Source: Nicotiana tabacum (taxonomy: Eukaryota; Streptophyta; Magnoliopsida; Solanales; Solanaceae). From it: a stretch of 64,000 nucleotides of DNA. The translations under genes were made by a program, and so were the position numbers. Below the pieces are notes generated by a model. It worked only from the letters and a program-made list of their open reading frames with translations. It ran no database searches and had not been told where the DNA came from. Shown one piece after another: positions 23,831 through 34,729 of this stretch; position 1 is the first letter of the stretch; each line of letters opens with the position of its first letter. Location: NCBI RefSeq assembly GCF_000715075.1, contig NC_134085.1, forward strand, positions 134,740,060-134,804,059, in the 5' to 3' direction.

Positions 23831-25105
23831 ACTCTAATTAAAAGATCTTATGCAACATGTGGAGTGGCTCCATGCGCATATAACTATTTATTTCAACATT
23901 ATGAAGATGACTAATCGAACTAATGATGATATACGAGCAACAACAAAAGAATTTGCTCTACTAAATTAGAGAACATGAAGCTGAACTTAATTAACACGAA
24001 TGTTTACAACAACATAACCAATATAATACAAATGTAGAAGTTCATAATAGGCGCAAATATGCTTACTGTACTTTGAAGCGCAATATATACATTGAGACAA
24101 ATCCAGAATTTGAAATGAACTACAGTAATCTCAAGTTAATATCCAATAACAATTGAATTTACAGTTAAATATGTATGAAATATTTAGTAAATTTCTTAAT
24201 ATATATACAGAATCTGGGTTTAAGCTACTAGGTTTACGTGAACTCATAATACGAGGTACATAATATATGTATGTACAAGTCTGCAATTACTTTTCAAACA
24301 AAAAGTAAAAGTAAGGTATATAGTGATTAATTCTGAATTCTTCTATAATATATTGATAGGAGTAGAATCATAGTCTAATGCAGATGGTGCATGTGTAGGA
24401 GATGGGAGTAGAAGTGACTTTGTAGAAGAAGGGGGACGAATATTGAGGACAAGAACATGAGGGAATGGCAAATTGTTGACAATGTTTGTAGAGCAGAATA
24501 GTTCGGCTTAAGGAAGAAATAAATTGGAGAGTAGTAGAAATGTACACGAAACGGTTTAATTGGGTGGTCTAACGTCCACCTACTCGAAACATGTGATATG
24601 TTGGCTAAGCTTTAGTGTTGTAGGACCATTTACCCATACTCTCAACTCAAACCCCAATACTTAACCATTCCCACACACAAGAAAAGTTGATAATGATAAA
24701 TGATAGAAATATATAATATATTGACATGATAGGCCAGTTTAATTTCTTAAGAAATATCCAGCCCCATAGCCATATTGGTGGTGGCACGTCTTCTTCACTT
24801 GTTGTCGTGGACCCCCTTCTCCCCTATTTCCCTATAAATCCTATAGCCTTTATTATCACTTTAGCTTTCTAACCATCAAATTTAGGTCACGCAATTGCTT
24901 TTAGTTAGGTCTTTGCTTGAATTTTGATCACCCTTCTTTTCACGTTAAGGTAGGGGCGAATCCAATCTTCCCATAATAATACAGCCAATATATAAATAAT
25001 CTTTACAGAAATAATCGGCCAATCCAATGTTTCATAGTAATTAAGTATCTTTTTTTTTCTAGTCAGTATATATAAATTAACATTAAATATAAACATATTA
25101 TATTA
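23316..25105. other. Intergenic DNA with a TA microsatellite
   Basis: No supported gene. Short open frames on opposite strands at 23350-23590 overlap each other and have no recognisable domain. A (TA)n run lies at 23799-23827. Around 24780-24980 there is a promoter-like stretch (CCCTATAAATCC near 24830 with C/T-rich DNA before it) but no gene follows before element A begins. Confidence 0.4.
23799..23827. repeat. (TA)n microsatellite
   Basis: An uninterrupted AT dinucleotide run of about 29 bp. Confidence 0.9.
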
Positions 25106-26342
25106 GTCAAAATCTGACCATAGTAGCCAACCCAGTTAGAACCCCGTCTAAGGGGCGGGGTAGCGAGTAGGGGTGTGCATTCGAATCGGTTTATCGATAA
25201 ATCGAATCGATTATTTGTTATCGGTTTATCGATTTCGATTTATCGATTTATCGATTTCGATTTCAAAATTTTCCTTATCGATTTATCGATTTCGATTTCG
25301 ATTTTGTCCTCTTCGATTATCGGTTTATCGATAAACCGATAAGCTACAGTAAATTTTTTTAATTTTTTTTTTAAATTTTTTAAATTTTTTTTTACCCTTA
25401 TTCTATAATACCCTTTCATTTACCCTAAGTCCCTAACCATATTATTTCCTCTACCACATTTAAGGAATGATCATATTTAAAGCTCAAGGGAATGAAGTTC
25501 AAATTAATGGAAAACAGAATTAGCCGTGATGATGTATTTTGATTTTTTGTTTGTTTATACCGTTGGAGTGTTGGTGGCATACATTTGATCCCTTACTTTA
25601 GTTTCGTTGCATGTGCTTGTTGACACAATTTTTATGTTATAAACGGTGCTCTTCTTATTTTAGCTTCCTTTTATCCATATTAGTTAGGTGTGTTTGTAGC
25701 GATATACTTTCCGTGGAATCCCGTAAATTTTTTTATTGGTGTAATCGATAACCGAATCGATAAGCCCCAAAAATCGATAAATCAAAATCGAAAAAATCGA
25801 AACCTTATTGAAACGATAACGATAAGCATATGTACAAATCAATAATCGATAAGTAATTATCGATAAGGGTCAAAATCGAATCGATAAATCGAATGCACAC
25901 CCCTAGTAGCGAGGACCATCACGACCTATTTCGGTCTAAGTATCCACAGTATACAGTGAGTCAAAAGACAATACTTAAGTAATGATAAAAAAGGCCCCAG
26001 CGTAAGGACAAACCGACAGGAGAAGGTGGTCATGGTCTCAAAACTATATATATAAGATGAATTTCCCAAAGACGAAGGGTGAGGGAGGGGGCTTTTCTTT
26101 TTCTCTCTCTATATCCTCTCCTTATATTTTCCTTCTAAAAAGGATGTAAAATCGATTACCTCTTGGGCATCATGAAGGAGGAAATAACAAAGATGAATAA
26201 AGATTGCTCTCTTATTTCATTTTATTCATTACATTCTGATTCATTTCCAGATTTGGGGTTTATTATGCTTGACTAAGATTAACCTAAATCATTATTATCA
26301 ATTGTTTTAATCAAAAAGGTTTTGGCATCTTTTGATCAAATA
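25106..26342 (+). repeat. 5' LTR of element A (split by a hAT-type MITE)
   Basis: About 490 bp once the 738-bp MITE and its 8-bp duplication are removed, matching the 480-bp 3' LTR at 45814-46293. Ends near GCATCTTTTGATCAAA. The first bases are shared by all four LTRs of copies A and B (GTCAAAATCT). Confidence 0.8.
25168..25905. mobile_element. hAT-type MITE (TAGGGGTGTGCATTCGA ends) in element A's 5' LTR
   Basis: 738 bp with perfect 17-bp terminal inverted repeats TAGGGGTGTGCATTCGA / TCGAATGCACACCCCTA, and an exact 8-bp duplication GTAGCGAG (25160-25167 and 25906-25913). The 3' LTR shows the empty site GGGGTAGCGAGGACC near 45870. The ends are rich in TCGATTTATCGAT-type repeats that extend the foldback. 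No transposase frame is present, so it is non-autonomous. Confidence 0.93.
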
Positions 26343-26345
26343 ATA

Positions 26346-26362
26346 TGGTGCCGTCTGTGGGG
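26346..26362 (+). other. Primer-binding site of element A
   Basis: TGGTGCCGTCTGTGGGG begins a few bases after the LTR. It is a variant of the TGGCGCCG-type site used by Athila and Tat gypsy lineages; copy B has the closely similar TTGGCGCCGTCTATGGG on its own sense strand. Confidence 0.75.
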
Positions 26363-27160
26363 ATTTCTTAGTTTCTTCCAGAACAAAAACCGGAAACATG
26401 ATCACCCACCAAAAAGTGCAATAAGTGAACATCACGTGTTAATCTAGATCATGATGCTATATGCAAGCAGAAGTTACAACCGACATCCTCCCCCGTACAT
26501 TGGGCGGTCCACGAACCAGCTAAGGCAAGCCCAACCCACGCAGGGCAAAAACACAAAATAGAAGGAGAAAGAGAGCTGAATACGACCATCGAATTTAGAA
26601 ACCACCGCCCCATCATCCATTGAAACGCTAGGAAAAACGAGCAACGCTATAAATTCACCGACTCATCGGATCGGGGTAAGGAAAATATCATTTTGGCTCA
26701 CCTTCTGCTGTTTGCTCAAACAGGAACACAAGTGCCGCACAAGCGAGCAAGCAAAGAAACATCTCAACTTGAGAATGGGAAACTACTACAAAACAACCGA
26801 AATATCGCCCACCTGACAATCCAACTTCTAGAAAATGACGCCCCTCAAGATATACTCCCTCCCCCTCACCTAGGGGTTGTCCCAATAGGGTTTTCCCGGG
26901 GACTTAGGGACCGAGTCAACGGGGGAGACATCCCCAAGTTCAAAGTATAATTCATCGTCTCACCCACCAATGACATCTCCAGACCGGAAAGCAAAAAGGT
27001 TAGATAAGGAAACTCTAATGTGTGCACGAAACGAACGTGAGCAAAACAACAACGTTTCATACTCTCTGACACTACACTCTCCGATGCAAACAAAATTAAG
27101 CAAATTGGCACTTCCCTAGAGGATACCCGACTCTCCAAAAAACTGGGACTGCCGACAGGT
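26363..27160 (+). other. Leader of element A
   Basis: Lies between primer site and repeat array. An 85-codon frame at 26693-26950 has no recognisable domain and could be a gag remnant or chance. The end (TCTCCAAAAAACTGGGACT near 27134) matches the same place in copy B, so it belongs to the element. Confidence 0.5.
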
Positions 27161-27163
27161 TAA

Positions 27164-29570
27164 TATTTCAACGTAAGTTTGAAATAACACCCATAAGGCC
27201 AAGGGTCTTGGCCAAAGAGAAGAGTTCGACCTCGATCGAATAACGACGGGTTAATATTTCGACGAAAGTTCGAAATAACACACTTAAGGCCTAGGGCCTT
27301 CACCAAAGAGAGAAGTTCGACCTCGATCGAACAACGACGGGTTAACATTTCGGCGAAAGTTCGAAATAATACCCTTAAGGCCAAGGGCCTTCGCCAAAGA
27401 GAAGAGTTCGACCTTTATCGAACAACGATAGGTTAATATTTCGATGACAGTTCTAAATAACACCCTTAAGGCCAAGGGCCTTCGCCAAAAGAAGAAGTTC
27501 GACCTCGATCGAACAACGACGGGTTAATATTTTGATGAATGTTTGGAATAACACCCTTAAGGCCAAGGACCTTCACCATAGAGAAGAGTTCAACCTCGAT
27601 CGAACAACGACAATTTAACATTTCGACGAAAGTTTGAAACAACACCCTTAAGGCCAAGGGCCTTTGCCAAAGAGAAGATTTCGACCTCGATCGAACAACG
27701 ACGGGTTAATATTTCGACGAAAGTTCAAAATAACACCCTTAAGGCTAAAGGCCTTTGCCAAAGAAAGAAGTTCGACCTCTATCGAACAACGACGGGTTAA
27801 AATTTCGACGAAAGTTCAAAATAACACCCTTAAGGCCAAGGGCCTTCGTCAAAGATAAGAGTTCGACCTCGATCAAACAATGACGGGTTAATATTTTGAT
27901 GAAAGTTCGAAATAACATTCTTAAGGCCAAGGGCCTTCGCCAAAGAAAAAAGTTCGACCTCGATCGAACAACGACGGGTTGATATTTCGTCGAAAGTTTG
28001 AAATAACAACCTTAAGGCCAAGGGCCTTCACCAAAGATAGATGTTCGACCTCGATCGAACAACGACGGGTTAATATTTTGACGAAAGTTTGAAATAACAC
28101 CCAAAAGGCCAAGTGCCTTTGCCAAAGAGAAGTGTTCGACCTCGATCGAACAACGACGGGTTAATATTTCGATGAAAGTTTGAAATAACATCCTTAAGGC
28201 CAAGGGCCTTCGCCAAACAAAGAAGTTCGACCTCGATCGAACAACGACGAGTTAACATTTCGACGAAAGTTCGAAATAACTCCATTAAGGCCAAGGTCCT
28301 CGCCAAAGAGAAGATTTCGACCTCGATCGAACAACGACAGGTTAATATTTAGACGAAAGATTGAAATAACACCCTTAAGGCCAAGGGCCTTCGCCAAAGA
28401 AAGAAGTTCGACCTCGACCGAACAACGACGAATTGATATTTCGATGAAAGTTCGAAATAACACCTTTAAGGCCAAGGGCCTTCACCAAATATAGATGTTC
28501 GACCTCGATCGAACAACAACGGGTTAACATTTCGACGAAAGTTCGAAATAACACCCTTAAGGCCAAGGGCCTTTGCCAAAAGAAGAGTTCGACCTCGATC
28601 GAACAATGACCAGTTAATATTTTGATGAAAGTTTGAAATAACATCCTTAAGGCCAAGGGCCTTCACCAAAGAAAGAAGTTCGACCTCGATCGAACAACGA
28701 TGGGTTAACATTTCGACGAAAGTTCGAAATAACACCCTTAAGGCCAAGGGCCTTCGCCAAAGAGAAGATTTCGACCTCGATCGAACAACGACGGGTTAAT
28801 ATTTAGACGAAAGTTTGAAATAACACCCTTAAGGCCAATGGCCTTCGCCAAAGAAAGAAGTTCGACCTCGATCGAATAACGGCGGGTTAATATTTTGATG
28901 AAAGTTCGAAATAACACCCTTAAGGCCAAGGGCCTTCACCAAAGAGAAGCGTTCAACCTCGATCGAACAATGACGGGTTAACATTTCGATGAAAATTTGA
29001 AATGAGACCCTTAAGGCCAAGGGCCTTCATAAAGAGAAGAGTTAGACCTCGATCGAACAACGACGGGTTAACATTTCGACGAAAGTTCGAAATAACACCC
29101 TTAAGGCCAAGGGCCTTTGCCAAAGAGAGAAGTTCGACCTCGATCAAACAATGATGGGTTAATATTTCGATGAAATAAATAACACCCTTAAGGTTGAGGG
29201 CCTTCGCCAAAGAGAGAAGTTAGACCTCGATCGAACAACGACGGGTTAATATTTTGACGAAAGTTCAAAATAACACCCTTAAGGCCAAGGGCCTTCGCCA
29301 AAAAGAGAAGTTCAAACTCGATCCAACAACAACAGGTTAACATTTCGATGAAAGTTCGAAATAGCACCCTTAAGGCCAAGAGCCTTTTCCAAAGGGAAGA
29401 GTTCAACCACGATCGAACAACGACGGGTTAATATTTCGATGAAAGTTCAAAATAACACCCTTAAGGCCAAAGGACTTTGCCAAAGAGAAGAGTTCGACCT
29501 CGATCTAACAACGACGGGTTAATATTTCGACAAAAGTTCGAAATAAAACCCTTAAGGCCAAGAGCCTTCG
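27164..29570 (+). repeat. 91-bp tandem repeat array of element A (about 27 units)
   Basis: Units begin AAGGCCAAGGGCCTTCGCCA, continue GTTCGACCTCGATCGAAC, GACGGGTTAATATTTCGACG and AAAGTTCGAAATAACACCCT, and recur every 91 bp with point differences. Each unit holds three short inverted repeats: AAGGCC/GGCCTT, GTTCGA/TCGAAC, and TATTTCGA/TCGAAATA. The same array, in opposite orientation and with about 23 units, is in copy B at 50440-52520. Overlapping short frames exist on the minus strand in every unit because it happens to lack stops there; I do not regard them as genes. Confidence 0.93.
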
Positions 29571-29987
29571 CCAATGGGAGTTTGATCTGACCCGGATGAC
29601 ACAAGTTATGACTGGCTTCGTCCAAAATAATGAATATGTGATAAAACCCTGTTTCAAGTCAAGGGTGAATCCGCTCAAAACAAATAAGTCACCTGTTGAC
29701 CTCGCCCAAATAGGAAGTTGAACGACTTCATTCATACTCACACGACGAAGTCCAATTCAGTCCGGCTGAGATTAAATTCCTTGAAAATCCGGAATCGGCT
29801 ATACGAAAATCCGAAATTTCACGCCAAAATTATGCAAAGGCAAAGGAAGGGAAGCGCAGAAGATATACGCCGATGAAAACTTCTTTTTATTTAAAGCAGT
29901 TGCGCAAATAGTCACCAATTACATACAATTGAAAGCCAGGCAAGTCCAAAAAAGAAAACAAAAACCATACAAAGATAAACAATTCTT
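29571..29987 (+). other. Spacer between array and antisense gene in element A
   Basis: No coding or RNA gene recognised. It corresponds in position to 50207-50440 in copy B and would include the 3' untranslated end of the antisense gene. Confidence 0.4.
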
Positions 29988-30995
29988 TCACCCGGCGTCA
30001 TCAGCGCTATCCTCCTCACCACCGTTTCCAGGAAGTATCTCTTTAGCATTAGCGTCCTCGTCGGCCCCATAGCGTCACATGATCATATCCGTACTTAATA
30101 CGAGCCTCTCGTACCTTTGCTCATGCTCCTTCATATGAAGCCTTAGAAACATTGCTCGCTTCCCACAAACTCTTATATATGTCCCGCTAGGCCTCAACAT
30201 GTACCCAAAGCTTATGTAGATGGCAGCGGAGGCAGATTCGACTTGGTCCAACAATTGTGCCTTCTTGGCTTCGAGAGCAGTGACTCGGTCCCTCAAAGTT
30301 GACGCTTCCGGTCAATGTCACCAATATGCTCTTCAAGCCTCGCCTCCCTAAGCATAGTCGTCGCCCTCTCAGGTTCATGCTCAGATTGAAGAACGTGGAT
30401 AGTGTCCTCTAAAGCCGCCGCCCTCGATGAAGCCGATTCCCAAGCACTCTCAATATTCTCCAACCTGGAAACCTTTCTCTCCAGTTCAGCTAACTTTCCC
30501 ACCCATTCCGCATTCATTGCCTCGACCCTGATGGCATTCTAATCCATTTCAGACTGCATCGACTGTACCGTTGCCTGAAGATGCTCGCACTCAGCGCAAC
30601 CCTTTTGCCTAACTCAAGCTCTTCGTCCTTTGCATGAAGTTGCTCCTCAAGCACACTGCTCCTAGGAAAGTAGTCGACTATTATTCCGACCGAGAAATAT
30701 AAAAACTTACGTGCAAAGTTCCATCTCTTAGGGAATCCTGCAGGATCCGTCACAAGGTGCTCGATCCGCACATAAAAATAATTCTTGTAAAAGCGATGGT
30801 TGGCCCTGTCGTCCATCTTCACCACCAAGCTCTTCGTCCCTCGATGGCGCATGTGGATCATCGTGCCTCGAATGAGTTGAGGGGAAAAGATATTGAGCAT
30901 GTGTCTCAAAGTGATCTCCCGACCAGCAAGTTCCGTGAACTTGAGCAACATGAGGAACAATTTATACAAGTACGATGAAAGTTGAACCGGACACA
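29988..30995 (-). pseudogene. Element A antisense gene, C-terminal part (broken by Athila and a deletion)
   Basis: Minus strand, continuing the frame cut at the Athila insertion: SSYLYKLFLMLLKF, MLNIFSPQLIRGTMIHM and YFYVRIEHLV match copy B closely. This is the conserved domain I associate with plant putative gypsy-type transposon proteins (Transposase_28-like; from memory). After WNFAR the copy jumps into the coiled-coil part (LEEQLHAKDEELELGKR), so the segment between, about 1.3 kb in copy B, is deleted. The coiled coil continues through frames at 30075-30517 and ends in an acidic Gly/Asp-rich tail with a stop at 29988-29990. Frameshifts are present. Confidence 0.75.
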
Positions 30996-32525
30996 TGATA
31001 ACTAAGGATTCTAGTTCATTTTACACTCCTTTTTACTTGAGTTTTGATTAAAAATGTATACAAAATAGTCCCAAAGGCTTACATGTTGTACTTTGTTGCA
31101 GGGTTTGCTAAAAAGGCGACAATTAGTCAAAACCAGCTCTAAAAGAAGTGAAATATGCACAAGTACCAAGAACAAGTCCAAGCACAATTAAAACAGATCC
31201 ACTACGACCGCAATCCATTTAGTGCAGTCCGTAGTGAAGAGAATCAGAGAGGTGCACTTTTGGAGCCTAAGGCAATGCGGACCGTGAAGGACTTAGTGCA
31301 ATCGCAGTGGCCTCTTTGCAGCCGCAACCCATTTTGTGCGGTCCGCAAAGATTGGGGTTCAGAGAGTTTGGAGTTTGAAGATGAAGGCCAATGCGGCCCG
31401 CGGCCCGCGGTCCTTTTTGTGCGGACCGCAAGAAATGCCACCGTGGCCATGGTGCATTTTATGCCACCCGCGGTGGCCAGATTCAGAGAATGCATTATCA
31501 AGCTAAAAAGCTTCAATGCGGTCCGCGGTGCATTTTGTGTGGACTGCACTACCTCATCAAGGGTATTTTTGTCCAGAAAATTTGGCCTAGTATAAATACT
31601 TTCTTTTCTCATTTTTAGGTCATCTTTTGGTAATCAGCGAAAGACTAGAGCACGTGAACGACTGTGTTAAGCCATTTTGAGTAATTTGTAGCTAGATTAA
31701 CACTGATTCTTCTTTATCTTAGCTTGTAATTGAATCTTATGGATTATTCTTCATCTATTTATCAGTTTTCTTTCATTATTATGAGTTGATAGACCCATTA
31801 GCTAGGGTTGTGGCTCAACCCTAGTGTGGGTATTTGATGGGTCTTTTGATTTAAAGCTTAGATGTTTATGGGTAGTTGATATTTGGACTGATTTGTGTTT
31901 TCCATGTTGAATTAATGGTTGCAAACACTAATTTGTGCCTATTTGACTTGGTATCTTCTTGAGAAAGAGAGCTTGAGTCTAGGAAAATCAGTCCAACAAG
32001 GAATTGGGGTGTAATCAAGAGATTGATAGCCCTAATTAAAGGGTTAAACCTAGAGATGGTAATACCCAACTTGAGCCTATATTGCTTGCACAATTTTGAC
32101 ACCTAATTGGTCTTGAGAAAGTCAATTAGGGCAAAGTCACTCAAGCTACCGAGAGGTATAGAGTGACTAATTCCGTGCATTGGCTATATCACAATCCCCA
32201 ACATAACGTCTTTGCCTTAGGCTTTAGATCCCGTCAAGTATTCACCTAGGAGAAAGTCACTTCTCTAGTGCCTCTTTAACTAACTAGAAAACCCTACAAG
32301 CAATCATTCTCAGTTTAATTTAGCTTATTATTAGCCTAAATATTAGAAGTAATATTCAACCAAAAAATGATTGGAAGAGTAATTAAGAGTACTACACACC
32401 TCTAGTTTAGATAGGAATCCAATTCCCACTTCTAGCTCCCTGTAGATTCGATCCCGACCATCTCGGGTAAAAGCTGCTTCGACCGCTCTCGCCACTCCAT
32501 AGTGGTGTAGGGTTGGCTCCGATCA
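30996..32525 (+). repeat. 5' LTR of the Athila-type element
   Basis: 1530 bp, highly similar to 43423-44943. Contains a block (31200-31560) of repeated GCGGTCCGC/GCGGACCGC-type palindromes next to ATTTTGTGCGG-like sequence. Ends GGTTGGCTCCGATCA. Confidence 0.93.
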
Positions 32526-32530
32526 CTTTT

Positions 32531-32547
32531 TGGCGCCGTTGCTGGAG
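32531..32547 (+). other. Primer-binding site of the Athila-type element
   Basis: TGGCGCCGTTGCTGGAG, five bases after the LTR; the usual Athila class of site. Confidence 0.88.
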
Positions 32548-32644
32548 AGCTAACGGTTTTGGCTATCTATCTAAATAGTTTTGTGTATTGTTCTTCTTTC
32601 CTTCTCCGTTACTAATTTGTGTGTGTCGCAACTTCAGGTACAAA

Positions 32645-34717
32645 ATGGCAGCAAACAATGCACCTCTTGGAGATCTTCCGCCGGGGGAGGAGGTAGATGA
32701 CAATGTTGATGATGAGGTTCCTATTGTGCCTCAAGGACAAAGGAGAGGCTGCCAGACCAATGATAATATTCCAGACCCTCCCCCGCCACCTACAAGAGTG
32801 GCTCCTCGAGTGCTTCCCAACCAAGGATATGCAAGTGCAATTGTCCCACCCCGAATCCGGACGGGCAATTTTCAAATTACAAATGTGATGCTGACATTGT
32901 TGGAGCAGCGAGGGTATTTCACAGGCGCTGCCAATCAGAATGCTTACAAACATCTCAAGGGTTTAGTGGATACCTATTAGGGGAGCAAGAAAACTAATAT
33001 GTCATAGGATGCACTTCAGTTGAGACTATTCCCTTTCTCACTTAGAGGGAAGGCATTGGATTGGCTTGAACGACTTCCTAACTATTCCATCACTACTTGG
33101 GATGAGTTGGCGGATAAATTCATTGCAAAGTTTTTCTCATCGGGGAACATGGCAGCATTGAGAGATGAGATCTTAGCTTTCAAGCAGGAGCCCACCGAAC
33201 CATTACATGAGATATGGGAGCGATATAGAACCATGGTAAAGGAATGTCCCAACAATGATATGACTGAGGCAATGATACAAAAAACATTTTACCGGGGTAT
33301 TAACACAACAAATCAGTGCATAATGAACCAACTTGCTAGGGGTAACTTTATGAAGCTGTCTTATGATGAGCTTGTGACATTCTTAACAAGATGGCTGACA
33401 CGTCCCCCGCTTGGTAAAGTAGAGCCAATGTGCCACAGGGTGACCCAACGGTCACTCACTTGCACAAAGAGCTACATGTTCATGGGTAGGCTATAGCAAA
33501 GCTAACAACAACAATGAACCAACTAGCGAAGACACAGTTACAACATGTTCAAAATCCGTGCCAAGTAAATGCTATGGAGGGTGTCAACATGCTAGTGAAC
33601 AAATGAAGACAAAGAGGTCAACAGAACCAAGGGAGTTTGGATCAACATGACAATAATTGTGGTGGATTCCAAGATGATAGTTATGATGGGCAGAATGAAG
33701 AGGTGCAATATGTGAACACTTATCAAGGCCAAAGGTGCAATTCTTCCAACCAACAACAATGGAGACCCCAAGGTAATTGGGGCAATCAACAACAACAAGG
33801 GAATAGTAATTGGGGGAACAACAACCAAAATTCCAATTGGGGCAGTCAGAACAATCATGGTAATTGGAATGGTAACAACAACAACTAGGGGTGGTAACAA
33901 CAATCAGGGTGGTTGGAACAATGGCAATCAAGGAAATCGGGGGCAAGGCTTTCAAAGGACCCCAATGTATCAACAACCGAACAATACACCCCCATTTCCA
34001 TCCCAAGGTCCTAGTTCTTCCTACAATGAAATGGGGAGAATTGAAATGATGTTTGAATAGATGATAAAAAAGAATGCGAACTCTGATGCTCAGTTGGCTT
34101 CCTACAATACTTCAATCAGGAACTTGGAGGTTCAATTAGGCCAAATCTCACAGTCCTTGAATACTCGTCCTAAGGAGGTTTTACCAAGTGATACGGTAGT
34201 TAACCTAAAGGGTGGAAACAATCATGTTATGGTGGTAACCACAAGAAGTGGACGAGGCGGTGATGTGCATGCCTCTAAACAAAAAGAAATTTTGAGTGAT
34301 GAAGTTGAGTTGCAAGAAGATGAGATTCCTTTGGTGGTTGAAAATATGATTGATGAGAATGTGAATGAGGAAGTGAGGATTGATATCCAAGATACCGAGG
34401 TGGAAACTCAGAATGATGTGAACCCGTCTAAGGATCACGTAATAGACATGCCGAAAACGATTGTGCCTAAAGCCAAGGCCCTTTTTCCAAGGCCACCGCC
34501 ACCTTATCCTCAAAGGCTCGCGAAGCAAAAAAATGAGAATCAGTTTAAGAAGTGTATTGACATGATGAAGAGCCTATCCATTAATGTGCCTTTGGTGGAG
34601 GCTCTAGAGCAAATACCGGGTTATGCTAAATTTATGAAGGACTTGGTGACAAAGAAAAGATCCATGGATTATGAAACTATCATGATGACCCACCAAGTTA
34701 GTGCAATAGTGCACTAA
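32645..34717 (+). pseudogene. Athila gag pseudogene
   Basis: Starts at ATG 32645 (MAANNAPLGDLPPGEE). The retrotransposon gag domain at 33020-33420 shows LRLFPFSLRGKALDWLERLP, TTWDELADKFIAKFF and EPLHEIWERYRTMVKECPN, the Athila signature. A long Asn/Gln/Trp/Gly-rich low-complexity stretch follows (about 33750-33960, GNWGNQQQQGNSNWGNNN). After it comes a region with SLNTRPKEVLPSDTVVN and PPPPYPQRLAKQ, which normally leads to the protease. In-frame stops are at 32978, 33004, 33494, 33886 and 34058, and there is a frameshift near 33890. At least two TAGs replace an expected Gln. Confidence 0.88.
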
Positions 34718-34729
34718 ATGGCCCTGAAG

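Noticed and set aside
27160..29406. Many overlapping minus-strand frames of 60-90 codons (MALRVLFRTF...FGEGPWP type)
   Set aside because: They recur every 91 bp with the tandem array and exist because the unit lacks a stop in that frame. Frame and start change from unit to unit with indels, and copy B gives different frames.
27164..29570. CRISPR-like array
   Set aside because: The repeats are head-to-tail with no unique spacers, in plant nuclear DNA inside a retrotransposon.
31155..31618. Frames of 75-146 codons in the Athila LTR (also 43694-44015)
   Set aside because: They lie within the LTR palindrome block, occur on both strands and change between the two LTRs.
33584..34006. Minus-strand frames of 103-140 codons opposite the Athila gag low-complexity region
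   Set aside because: They mirror the Asn/Gln-rich coding strand (AAC/CAA repeats) and are not independent genes.
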